8,313 nt of DNA, from assembly GCA_020846575.1 (NCBI GenBank), contig JADLDQ010000178.1:1-8313 (forward strand). Reading direction: 5' to 3'. The stretch is from Burkholderiales bacterium (GTDB taxonomy: Bacteria; Pseudomonadota; Gammaproteobacteria; Burkholderiales; SG8-39). A program made the translations under genes and the position numbers. The first letter of the stretch is position 1. Each line of letters opens with the position of its first letter. Below, in pieces: positions 1 through 5,960 of the stretch. The notes under the pieces are model-generated. The model made no database searches and had not been told where the DNA came from. It was given only the letters and a program-made list of their open reading frames with translations.

Positions 1-2467
1 CTTCCAGGCGAGCCACGGCGTGGTGTCGGTGGCGGCGGACGGGAGCTTCGTCTACACGCCGGATACCGGGTACGTGGGCGGCGACAACTTCAGCTACGTC
101 GTGAGCGACGGGGTGTCCAGCGACACGGCGTTGGTGAGCATCGATGTGACCAATGCCGCGCCGGACGCGGTGGACGACGACTACCAGACCGGCTACGGCC
201 AGACCCTGAACGTGGCTGCGGCCGGCCTGCTGGCCAACGACCAGGATGCGGACGGGGACGCGCTTGAGGTCCTGACGCTCGGACCGGCGGGACACGGAAC
301 GGTGACGTTCGCGGCCGACGGCTCGTTCAGCTACACGCCCGATGCCGGCTTCCACGGCGTGGATACCTTCCAGTACACGGTGAGCGACGGCGTGCTCACC
401 GGCTCGGCCAACGTCAGCATCACGGTCACCCAGGATCTGCTGCGGGTGGCGTCGGTGACGCCGACCAACACCGGCTACGAACTGCGCTTCAACCACGCGT
501 TCGACTCGACGCCGTTCAATCTATACGACGGCGAGGGTTTCAGCCTTGGCGCAGCCGATGCGCTGCTCAAGGACGCCGCCAACAAGACCGTGGCGGGCAG
601 CATCGTGGTGCACGGCGACCACCAGGGCTTCACTTTCGTGAAGACCGGCGATCCGAAGACGAACGGGCTGCTCGCCGCCGGCGCTTACACGCTGACGCTC
701 GACGGCCGCCTCGACGGTCTGATCGACACCTTCGGGCGCGCCCTGGACGGAGACGGCAACGGCGTTGCCGGCGGCAACTTCGCGACGGGCTTCACGCAGG
801 GCGCGCTCGGCGCGGTCCTGACGGTGGGCGAGATCGTGCGCGGACCCGGACAGTGGTTGAATCCGGCCACGCTGGCCACCGGACTTCCGGTGCGGGTGAG
901 CAACGCAGCCGGTGTCAATCGGATCGACTTCACGCTCGAATACGACGCGGGGCTGCTCGACGTGAGCGGCGTCACCGGAGTGCTGCCGGGCGCCACGACC
1001 TCGGCCGACTGGAGCGTGGACGGTCGCCTCACCGTCACCATCACCGGCATCACCACCCTCACCACGGGCGCCCTGACCGAAGTTGCGCGCATCCAGGCGC
1101 AGGTGGCCGACGCTGCGCCCTACGGCAGCCGGGAGGTCCTGAACCTGGCGGACGTGCAGTTCAACAACGGCGCGATCGCAGCGCAGGACGACGACGGCCT
1201 GCACGTGGTGGCCTACGCGGGCGACGCGACCGGCAACGGCGGGTACACGACCGAGGACATCCAGAAGGTCACCAACGTTCTCGCCCGCCGCTACGCCGGC
1301 TACGGCGCCTATCCCCTCGTCGATCCGCTGTTGATCGGCAACGTGACCGGCAACGGCACGCTGAGCAGCCTGGACTTGAGGGCGCTGACTCAGAAGGTGA
1401 TGGGAATCGCCCAGACCGTGATCCCCGAGATCCCGGCGGGCATCCCGCCCCTGACCTTCGCCGGACCGGACCCGCTGGTCAACCTGCCGGTGGTCGAGGC
1501 GCGGGCCGGTGAGACCATCACCGTTCCGGTTCAACTGGACACGGCAGCGAACCTCGTCAGCGTCCAACTTGCCCTGGCTTATTCCGCAACGGATCTGGAA
1601 CTGGTCGATGTGCGGCTGGGCGGTCTCACGTTGGATTTCGACTGGTTCGTCAAGACGGTTCAGCCCGGCCGGCTGACGGTGGACATGAGTCGGCTCACGG
1701 CGCTGGCGGGGGGCAGCGGGAACCTGCTGGAGCTCGACTTCCGGGTCGCACCCACGGCATCGGGCACGCTGCCTCTGGATCTGCAGTGGACCGCGCTCAA
1801 TGACACGCGGCTCACGCTCAACCCCGAGCCGCAACCGGGCGCCGATCCCACCGATGGCGCCATCCGTGTCGCCGTCAACGACGCGGCGGCTGCCGGCTCG
1901 ACGATCGTCGGCGCGGCCGCGGGCGGCAGCGTGACGGTGCCGATCAGCCTCGACGAACTCGGAACGCCTGCTGCGTGGGCGCTGGCCTTCAACTTCGCCG
2001 CGGCCGATCTGGAGCTGACCGGGGTGCGCCTGGGCGAATCGACGCTCGACGCCGCCGCGGTGATCCGCTCCGTCGAAGCGGGCAGTCTGGTGGTCGACCC
2101 GGGCCGGCTCAAGCCTGGCGCGGCAGGCAGCAGGGTGCTGGAGCTCGACTTCAAGGTCGCAGCCGCGGCACAGGGCACGCTCGAGATCGACGTATCCTCT
2201 GCCGAACCCGCGGCCACCGGCGACTTCGATCCCAGGGATCCCGCCGGCGGCGTGCAAGCCGGCGGTAACGTTCGCGGCACGCCGTCGCGGGGCGCCGAGT
2301 CAGGCAGGAACAGGGCCCCGGTCGTCAACATGACCGAGCGCACTGCCGGATTCGGCGAAGGCGCGGTGAAGGGCATGGACTGGGTCGGCGACTGGGTGCA
2401 GGGCAGCCAGACAGGCGCCTCGCCGGCGAAGCCCAATGGCTGGAAGCTCAGCCTGCCCGCTGCGTGA
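1..2467 (+). CDS. Large secreted/surface protein with cadherin-like repeats, three cohesin-like domains and a dockerin-like pair (5' partial)
   Basis: The frame is open from the left edge (first full codon at position 2) and ends at TGA 2465-2467. The GTG at 20 lies inside a repeat and is not the true start. Residues are numbered from that GTG. Residues 1-44 and 46-137 are two cadherin-like/tandem-95-type repeats, each with the pattern DGSFxYTPD followed by FxYxVSDG. Residues 140-262 are a beta-rich Ig-like stretch I cannot assign. Residues 264-398 resemble a cohesin domain. Residues 401-425 and 439-463 are two dockerin-type repeats (GDATGNGGYTTED and GNVTGNGTLSSLD). Residues 486-618 and 625-748 are two further cohesin-like domains that clearly resemble each other (both have DLEL..VRLG and LELDF.V). 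The C-terminus (783-815) is a Trp-containing tail. Almost no Cys is present. A role in adhesion or matrix assembly outside the cell is inferred. The signal peptide and secretion class lie outside the window. Confidence 0.85.
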   Translation, partial: FQASHGVVSVAADGSFVYTPDTGYVGGDNFSYVVSDGVSSDTALVSIDVTNAAPDAVDDDYQTGYGQTLNVAAAGLLANDQDADGDALEVLTLGPAGHGTVTFAADGSFSYTPDAGFHGVDTFQYTVSDGVLTGSANVSITVTQDLLRVASVTPTNTGYELRFNHAFDSTPFNLYDGEGFSLGAADALLKDAANKTVAGSIVVHGDHQGFTFVKTGDPKTNGLLAAGAYTLTLDGRLDGLIDTFGRALDGDGNGVAGGNFATGFTQGALGAVLTVGEIVRGPGQWLNPATLATGLPVRVSNAAGVNRIDFTLEYDAGLLDVSGVTGVLPGATTSADWSVDGRLTVTITGITTLTTGALTEVARIQAQVADAAPYGSREVLNLADVQFNNGAIAAQDDDGLHVVAYAGDATGNGGYTTEDIQKVTNVLARRYAGYGAYPLVDPLLIGNVTGNGTLSSLDLRALTQKVMGIAQTVIPEIPAGIPPLTFAGPDPLVNLPVVEARAGETITVPVQLDTAANLVSVQLALAYSATDLELVDVRLGGLTLDFDWFVKTVQPGRLTVDMSRLTALAGGSGNLLELDFRVAPTASGTLPLDLQWTALNDTRLTLNPEPQPGADPTDGAIRVAVNDAAAAGSTIVGAAAGGSVTVPISLDELGTPAAWALAFNFAAADLELTGVRLGESTLDAAAVIRSVEAGSLVVDPGRLKPGAAGSRVLELDFKVAAAAQGTLEIDVSSAEPAATGDFDPRDPAGGVQAGGNVRGTPSRGAESGRNRAPVVNMTERTAGFGEGAVKGMDWVGDWVQGSQTGASPAKPNGWKLSLPAA
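809..1213 (+). other. Cohesin-like domain 1 coding segment
   Basis: Residues 264-398 of the large protein read as alternating short beta strands with the cohesin-type pattern: a proline- and glycine-rich opening, the strand RIDFTLEYDAGLLDVSGV, and a later strand LTEVARIQAQV. This resembles the cohesin/carbohydrate-binding-module fold, in which a strand of the type F.L.YD...L.V is diagnostic. It sits directly before the dockerin-like pair. The assignment is by pattern only. Confidence 0.6.
1220..1408 (+). other. Dockerin-like domain coding segment (two calcium-loop repeats)
   Basis: Two segments, residues 401-425 and 439-463 of the large protein, each match the F-hand dockerin pattern: D or N, then T-G-N-G, then an acidic residue at loop position 12, then a helix (TEDIQKVTNVLARR and SLDLRALTQKVMG). 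The linker between them is short. Type I dockerins are two such calcium-binding repeats and bind cohesins. Loop position 1 is Asp in the first repeat but Asn in the second, so calcium binding by the second may be weaker. Confidence 0.7.
1475..2263 (+). other. Cohesin-like domains 2 and 3 (internal duplication)
   Basis: Residues 486-618 and 625-748 of the large protein align by eye over their whole length. Each opens with a short strand such as ETITVPVQLD or GSVTVPISLD, then has A.DLEL..VRLG..TLD, then G.L.VD..RL, then LELDF.VA, and ends with GTL..D. This is typical of cohesin-type sandwiches and points to duplication of one ancestral domain. The protein-level similarity is evident, but the DNA has diverged, so the duplication is not recent. 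Confidence 0.6.
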
Positions 2468-2477
2468 TGAAATACGG

Positions 2478-2502
2478 ATCCGGGCAGAACGCCGGCCCGG
2501 AT
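2478..2502 (+). terminator. GC-rich hairpin between the large protein and the DUF3467 gene
   Basis: An 8-bp perfect stem (ATCCGGGC at 2478-2485 pairing with GCCCGGAT at 2495-2502) encloses a 9-nt loop, 11 bases after the stop codon of the large protein. No T tract follows, so it is not a canonical Rho-independent terminator. It could attenuate transcription or stabilise an mRNA end within a shared transcript. Confidence 0.35.
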
Positions 2503-2530
2503 TGAACAGCACAACGACTGGAGAGCAAGC

Positions 2531-2830
2531 GTGGCAGAAGCAGGGAAGGTCGAAATCGCGGAAGGCGCCGCAACCGGGCAGCCGTTGAAGGTGAAGTGGA
2601 ACACCGACAACCTGAAGAGTTCGTACGTGAATTTCGCCAATGCGAACAGCACCAAGGAAGAGGTGGTCCTCAACTTCGGCATGAACACGAGCTGGGACCG
2701 GGCCAGCCCGGAGATGGAGATCGAACTGGCGCACCGCCTGGTGATGAGTCCGTTTGCGGCCCAGCGGCTCGCCGAACTGCTCACCAAGCTCATGGCGGAC
2801 TACCGCTCGCGTTACGGCGAGCTGAAATAG
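2531..2830 (+). CDS. DUF3467-family small protein
   Basis: This 99-residue protein starts at GTG 2531 with a good Shine-Dalgarno GGAGAG at 2520-2525, five bases upstream. The body (about residues 20-97) matches my memory of the DUF3467 family. It has a V-x-W-N entry strand, YVNFANANST, a strand of the type VVLNFGMN, then HRLVMSPFAAQRLAELLTKL and a closing helix ending YRSRYGEL. DUF3467 proteins are small cytoplasmic proteins of unknown biochemical role; no signal peptide or membrane segment is visible. The gene lies 63 bases after the large surface protein on the same strand, separated by a hairpin. Co-transcription is plausible but unproven. No catalytic motif can be seen. Confidence 0.8.
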   Translation: MAEAGKVEIAEGAATGQPLKVKWNTDNLKSSYVNFANANSTKEEVVLNFGMNTSWDRASPEMEIELAHRLVMSPFAAQRLAELLTKLMADYRSRYGELK

Positions 2831-3022
2831 CGCTCGGCGTCCCGATGCGCAGGATGCGCCGCCGCGCACGCCGGCGTATGCATCCGGGCGGGCCGGTGCT
2901 CCGGGACGTTTGCTGAGTCTGGCGCACCCCAAGGCGCGAGCGCGGCGGCGCCCCGGGTTCCCCGCGATGCACCGGGACCGCGGTTCTGCGTCGCACGCCG
3001 GCGCGTGAATACCGCAGACCGT

Positions 3023-3496
3023 ATGGATAAGTGGAGCATCCAGAGCAACCCGCTCCGCCAGACCGGTCTGGGCGTGATCTGCCTCGCCGCCGGGCTCGTT
3101 CTCGCGCTCGGATTCCACCGGGTCGTCGAAACCGGCACGGCCACCGCAGTGGCGGGCCAGGCCCTCGGAGCACTGCTGGCGATGATCGGCGTGTTCCTGC
3201 TGGCTTCGAATTTTCGCCGGACGGTCATCGTCGATCCGCAGGCCCGGCAGGTACTGATCCGCGACCGGAGCCGGTTTCGCGCGCGCGAGCGCGCTGTCCC
3301 TTTCCGGACGATCGCGGAAGTCCGCCTGGAGGAACTGGGAGACATCGAAGGCGGCTCGATCAGCTACGACGTGGTCCTGGTCACGAGAGGCGGCGAAACC
3401 GTGCCGCTGTTCCGTCCCGCGTTCTTCGACGGCGCGTTTCACCGGCCGACCATGGAGCAGCGTTGCAAGCTTATCCAGCGCTACCTGGATGCCTGA
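3023..3496 (+). CDS. Small membrane protein with two predicted helices and a soluble C-terminal domain, function unknown
   Basis: From ATG 3023 the protein is 157 residues. A GTG at 3005 would add six residues. Neither start has a clear Shine-Dalgarno, and ATG was preferred. Counting from the GTG, two hydrophobic helices are visible at about residues 20-37 and 48-69, with a short loop between them. The C-terminal half (about 72-163) is a polar alternating beta region that begins TVIVDPQARQVLIRDRS and ends in a helix rich in charge. That layout, two helices followed by a short beta domain, is like many bacterial membrane proteins with a PH-like cytosolic domain, but I cannot name the family. 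It is preceded by a 192-base stretch (2831-3022) without a recognisable promoter and followed at once by an inverted repeat. Confidence 0.7.
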   Translation: MDKWSIQSNPLRQTGLGVICLAAGLVLALGFHRVVETGTATAVAGQALGALLAMIGVFLLASNFRRTVIVDPQARQVLIRDRSRFRARERAVPFRTIAEVRLEELGDIEGGSISYDVVLVTRGGETVPLFRPAFFDGAFHRPTMEQRCKLIQRYLDA

Positions 3497-3497
3497 A

Positions 3498-3531
3498 CCG
3501 ATCCGGTGGCAGGCGCGGACCACCGGATTGG
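3498..3531 (+). terminator. Strong inverted repeat just after the membrane protein gene
   Basis: A 12-bp stem with one G-T wobble pairs 3498-3509 with 3520-3531. Its core is ATCCGGTGG with CCACCGGAT, and the loop is 10 nt. It begins one base after the stop codon TGA (3494-3496). The position and strength fit a transcription end, but no T-rich run follows, so it would be an atypical terminator. Confidence 0.45.
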
Positions 3532-3720
3532 CGTACATTCTCGGATGTGGTCCGCGCAGTCGCAGGAAGCGAGAAGCTCGCTCGCCTCTGGCGCTGCCTA
3601 GACTTCACGAAATCCGAGCCTTCTTTCCAGACCGCGATAGCGCGCGCCCCTTTTTGCGACGCCCGTCACTGGTCGTGGCTCGCGACCCGAGCGGTAGCGT
3701 GCGGGTTTTCCCTGCATCCA
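3532..3720 (+). other. Intergenic stretch, nothing certain
   Basis: This non-coding stretch leads into the decarboxylase gene. It holds a small 6-bp hairpin (AGCGAG at 3568-3573 with CTCGCT at 3577-3582). A promoter for the downstream gene is expected here, but no convincing -35/-10 pair was found. No tRNA-like fold was seen. An open frame runs through it in phase with the downstream gene, but the ribosome site at 3721-3728 argues against translation here. Confidence 0.4.
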
Positions 3721-3728
3721 GGAAGGAG
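3721..3728 (+). promoter_or_regulatory. Ribosome binding site that decides the decarboxylase start
   Basis: The sequence GGAAGGAG ends one base before ATG 3730 but seven bases before a second in-frame ATG at 3736. Normal spacing favours 3736 as the initiation codon. Confidence 0.7.
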
Positions 3729-3735
3729 CATGGCA

Positions 3736-4449
3736 ATGAGCGACACCCTCACCATCGGCCTGGTGGTACCCGTGGCGAGCGACACGGTATCCCCCGAGGG
3801 CCCGAAGCTGTATCCGGGCATCCGCTTCGTGGCGCGTGGCGTGGGCGTCAAGGCGCTCACACCGCAGGGCTACGACGGCGCCTGGGAGGGCATCGTGCCC
3901 GCCGCCGAGGGGCTTGCCGCCGCCGGGGTGGATGCCCTCATGCTCATGGGCACCTCGCTCACCTTCTACCGCGGCTACGAGGCGCACGCACAGTTGCTGG
4001 AGACGGTGCGCCGGCTCACCGGTCTACCCACCAGCAGCATGAGCGAGGCGGTGGTGGAAGGGCTGCGCGCGCTGGGAGCGATGAGGATCGGCGTGGCCAC
4101 CGCCTACGCGGACGTGGTGAACAGCCGCCTGCGGGGTTTCCTCACCGACTCCGGGTTCGAGGTGCTCGCCCTGCGGGGGTTCGGGCTGGAGGAGTTCGGC
4201 GCGGCCTCGAGGCAGAGCGAGGAGGACATCGTCGCGCTCGCCGCCGATGTGGCCGGCAGCGTACCGCAGGCGCAGGGTCTGCTGATCTCCTGCGGCGGGC
4301 TGCGCACGCTGGAAGTCGGCAAGACCATCGAGGAGCGCGCGGGCGTGCCGGTCGTGTCGAGCACGCCGGCCGCTTTCTGGCAGGCGGTGCGCGTGGCCGG
4401 CGGAGACGCCGCCGTGCCGGGATACGGGAAATTGCTGAGCCTTGCCTGA
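3736..4449 (+). CDS. Arylmalonate decarboxylase-like enzyme (Asp/Glu racemase superfamily)
   Basis: This 237-residue protein matches the Bordetella arylmalonate decarboxylase (240 residues, recalled from memory) almost end to end. Family enzymes decarboxylate disubstituted malonates without a cofactor; relatives are maleate cis-trans isomerases and racemases. Visible motifs are TIGLVVP at the N-terminus, LYPGIRF, MGTSLTFYRG (residues 71-80, the dioxyanion-hole Gly-Thr-Ser), TAYADVVN (Tyr124), SCGGL (185-189, catalytic Cys186) and VPVVSSTPAAFW near the C-terminus. Numbering is offset by two from Gly74, Tyr126 and Cys188 of the reference. Cys186 is the only cysteine, and Gly sits where racemases and maleate isomerases carry a second Cys. 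That favours a decarboxylase over an isomerase. The protein is cytosolic with no signal peptide. ATG 3730 would add two residues. Substrate is unknown; the next gene also encodes a decarboxylase-type enzyme. Confidence 0.88.
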   Translation: MSDTLTIGLVVPVASDTVSPEGPKLYPGIRFVARGVGVKALTPQGYDGAWEGIVPAAEGLAAAGVDALMLMGTSLTFYRGYEAHAQLLETVRRLTGLPTSSMSEAVVEGLRALGAMRIGVATAYADVVNSRLRGFLTDSGFEVLALRGFGLEEFGAASRQSEEDIVALAADVAGSVPQAQGLLISCGGLRTLEVGKTIEERAGVPVVSSTPAAFWQAVRVAGGDAAVPGYGKLLSLA

Positions 4450-4453
4450 GCCG

Positions 4454-4471
4454 CGGCGGCGTCGGCCGCCG
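4454..4471 (+). terminator. GC-only hairpin after the decarboxylase gene
   Basis: A 7-bp stem (CGGCGGC at 4454-4460 with GCCGCCG at 4465-4471) and 4-nt loop lies five bases beyond the stop codon. No T tract follows. A second hairpin (GCGCGG at 4513-4518 with CCGCGC at 4523-4528) lies about 40 bases on. Either may stabilise the mRNA end or slow transcription before the next gene. In DNA this GC-rich, short palindromes also arise by chance. Confidence 0.3.
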
Positions 4472-4644
4472 GCAGTCGTCGCGGCCTTCGTGTCCAAGAT
4501 GCGGCGCGCGGTGCGCGGCGAGCCGCGCCTCGTCCCGGCCGCTTGATCCAGGTCAACGCCGCGCCTAGTCGCAGCGAAAGTCGTTTGCCAGGCGCGGCCT
4601 GCGCCGCCGAGCCGTCCGTCAACACAGCCAGGGAGTCAACGCAC

Positions 4645-5631
4645 ATGCAGGGAAAGATCGCGATCGAGGAGCACTTCGCGTACGACAGTCCCGACGCCGA
4701 TACCGCGAGGCGTCTGGAGCACGCGGATTCATGGGCCGAGACCGCGCGGCGGTTGGTGGATTTCCACGACCTGCGCCTGAAGGACATGGACGCGACCGGC
4801 ATCGAGTACGCCATTCTGTCGCTCAACGCGCCGGCGGTGCAGATGATCCTCGAGCCCAAGGAGGCGATCGAGGCGGCGCGCAGGTACAACGATTTCCTCG
4901 CCGAGCAGGTAGCGAAGCGCCCGGACCGCCTCGGGGGGTTCGCCGCGCTGCCGATGCAGGATCCGGAAGCGGCCGCCGCCGAGCTTACCCGCTGCGTGAA
5001 GGACCTGGGTTTCCCTGGGGCGCTCGTGAACGGGTTCACGCAGAAGCACGTCCCGGACTCGGTGATCTACTACGACGGCCCCGAGTACCGGCCGTTCTGG
5101 GCGTGCGTCGAGGCGCTCGAGGTTCCCTTCTACATGCACCCGCGCACCGCCGTATACGAGCGCGCGCAGCCCTACGAGGGGCACCCGTGGCTGTTCAGCT
5201 CGGCCTGGGGCTTCGCGGTGGAGACCTCGCTCCACGTGCTGCGGCTGATCGGTTCGTGCCTGTTCGACGAGTATCCGCGACTGCAGATCGTCATCGGCCA
5301 CCTGGGCGAGCGCATTCCGTACGACATGTGGCGGCTGGACCACCGCATCAAGACGATCCCGGCAGGGTACCCGGCAAGAAAGCCGATGAGCGCCTACCTG
5401 AGGGCGAACGTGCACATCACCACCAGCGGGAACTTCAGCGACTCCACCTTCCGCTGCGCCATCGCCGAGATGGGCATCGAGCGCATCCTGTTCGCGCTCG
5501 ACTACCCGATGGAGGTGATGGCCGACGGGGCGAACTGGTTCGACAATACGCCGGTGCTCACCGAGGCGGAGCGCCTGAAGATCGGCCGCACCAACACCAT
5601 CCGGCTGTTCAAGCTGCCGCTCGCCGCGTAG
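4645..5631 (+). CDS. Metal-dependent amidohydrolase, gamma-resorcylate decarboxylase-like
   Basis: This 328-residue protein (ATG 4645, Shine-Dalgarno AGGGAG at 4630-4635) resembles gamma-resorcylate (2,6-dihydroxybenzoate) decarboxylase throughout, including the N-terminus MQGKIAIEEHF and the segments SLNAPAVQ, FAALPMQDP, GALVNGF, YRPFW, HITTSGNF and KIGRTN near the C-terminus. The expected metal-site residues are present: Glu8 and His10 in the EEH motif, His165 in MHPR, His219 and Glu222 in GHLGER, and Asp286 in LDYP. Family members (amidohydrolase superfamily, TIM barrel) use a divalent metal for reversible non-oxidative decarboxylation of hydroxybenzoates; 5-carboxyvanillate and ACMS decarboxylases are relatives. 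An in-frame ATG at 4543 would add 34 poorly matching residues and is rejected. The gene lies 195 bases downstream of the arylmalonate-decarboxylase-like gene on the same strand. Substrate cannot be read from sequence alone. Confidence 0.9.
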   Translation: MQGKIAIEEHFAYDSPDADTARRLEHADSWAETARRLVDFHDLRLKDMDATGIEYAILSLNAPAVQMILEPKEAIEAARRYNDFLAEQVAKRPDRLGGFAALPMQDPEAAAAELTRCVKDLGFPGALVNGFTQKHVPDSVIYYDGPEYRPFWACVEALEVPFYMHPRTAVYERAQPYEGHPWLFSSAWGFAVETSLHVLRLIGSCLFDEYPRLQIVIGHLGERIPYDMWRLDHRIKTIPAGYPARKPMSAYLRANVHITTSGNFSDSTFRCAIAEMGIERILFALDYPMEVMADGANWFDNTPVLTEAERLKIGRTNTIRLFKLPLAA

Positions 5632-5682
5632 GTCGTGACACGGGCGCCGGGCGAGAGATCGGATAAGGAGTGAGCGGGAAAG

Positions 5683-5925
5683 GTGCCGCGCTTCAGGAAG
5701 AGAAAGCCGCTGGGCGTGTGCGACGTGTGCGGCGCTTACATCGGCATCAAGATGTACCTGAACCACCGCTGCCAGCAGTCGCGCTACGGCCGGCGCTGCC
5801 CGGGAAAGTACAAGAGCGACCTCGGGCACGTGTGGAACGAATGCCAGTCCTGCCGCGCGACCGGCGTGCTGGGCGGCGGGGCGTGCCCGGATTGCGGCGG
5901 GTGGGGCTGGTCCCTGCTCGAATGA
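5683..5925 (+). CDS. Small eight-cysteine putative zinc-binding protein, function unknown
   Basis: This 80-residue basic protein starts at GTG 5683; a TGA at 5671-5673 closes the frame just upstream, so no earlier start exists. A Shine-Dalgarno-like AGGAG lies at 5666-5670, 12 bases away, with GGGAAAG nearer. Eight Cys are present: CDVCG (13, 16), Cys30, Cys39, CQSC (54, 57) and CPDCGG (68, 71), with His28 and His49 nearby. The C-terminal part (CQSCRATG, then CPDCGGWGW) recalls the CxxCxGxG modules of DnaJ-type zinc fingers. The first half could bind a second zinc through Cys13, Cys16, Cys30 and Cys39. The N-terminus RFRKRK is strongly basic, so nucleic acid or ribosome binding is possible. 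Codon third positions are strongly GC, supporting a real gene. It follows the amidohydrolase by 51 bases, perhaps as the last gene of that transcript. I do not recognise the family. Confidence 0.7.
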   Translation: MPRFRKRKPLGVCDVCGAYIGIKMYLNHRCQQSRYGRRCPGKYKSDLGHVWNECQSCRATGVLGGGACPDCGGWGWSLLE

Positions 5926-5960
5926 GCGGCGACAGAAGTCCCGCCCGCGCGTCCCGAGGA

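Noticed and set aside
521..2257. Long minus-strand open frame opposite the surface protein gene
   Set aside because: It is His/Arg/Gly-rich with no recognisable domain, and the plus strand encodes clear cadherin, cohesin and dockerin patterns. It is a shadow frame caused by high GC.
1..2467. Cellulosome scaffoldin
   Set aside because: Cohesin-like and dockerin-like modules are present, but there is no carbohydrate-binding module or glycoside hydrolase in view, and the cadherin-like repeats and likely betaproteobacterial host argue for a surface protein instead.
3532..3720. tRNA or small RNA gene in the gap before the decarboxylase
   Set aside because: No cloverleaf, T-loop consensus or CCA end could be found; only one short 6-bp hairpin is visible.
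3031..3735. In-frame upstream extension of the arylmalonate-decarboxylase-like gene
   Set aside because: It overlaps the membrane protein gene in another frame, has an Arg/Pro/Gly-rich composition, and a strong ribosome site at 3721-3728 points to ATG 3736.
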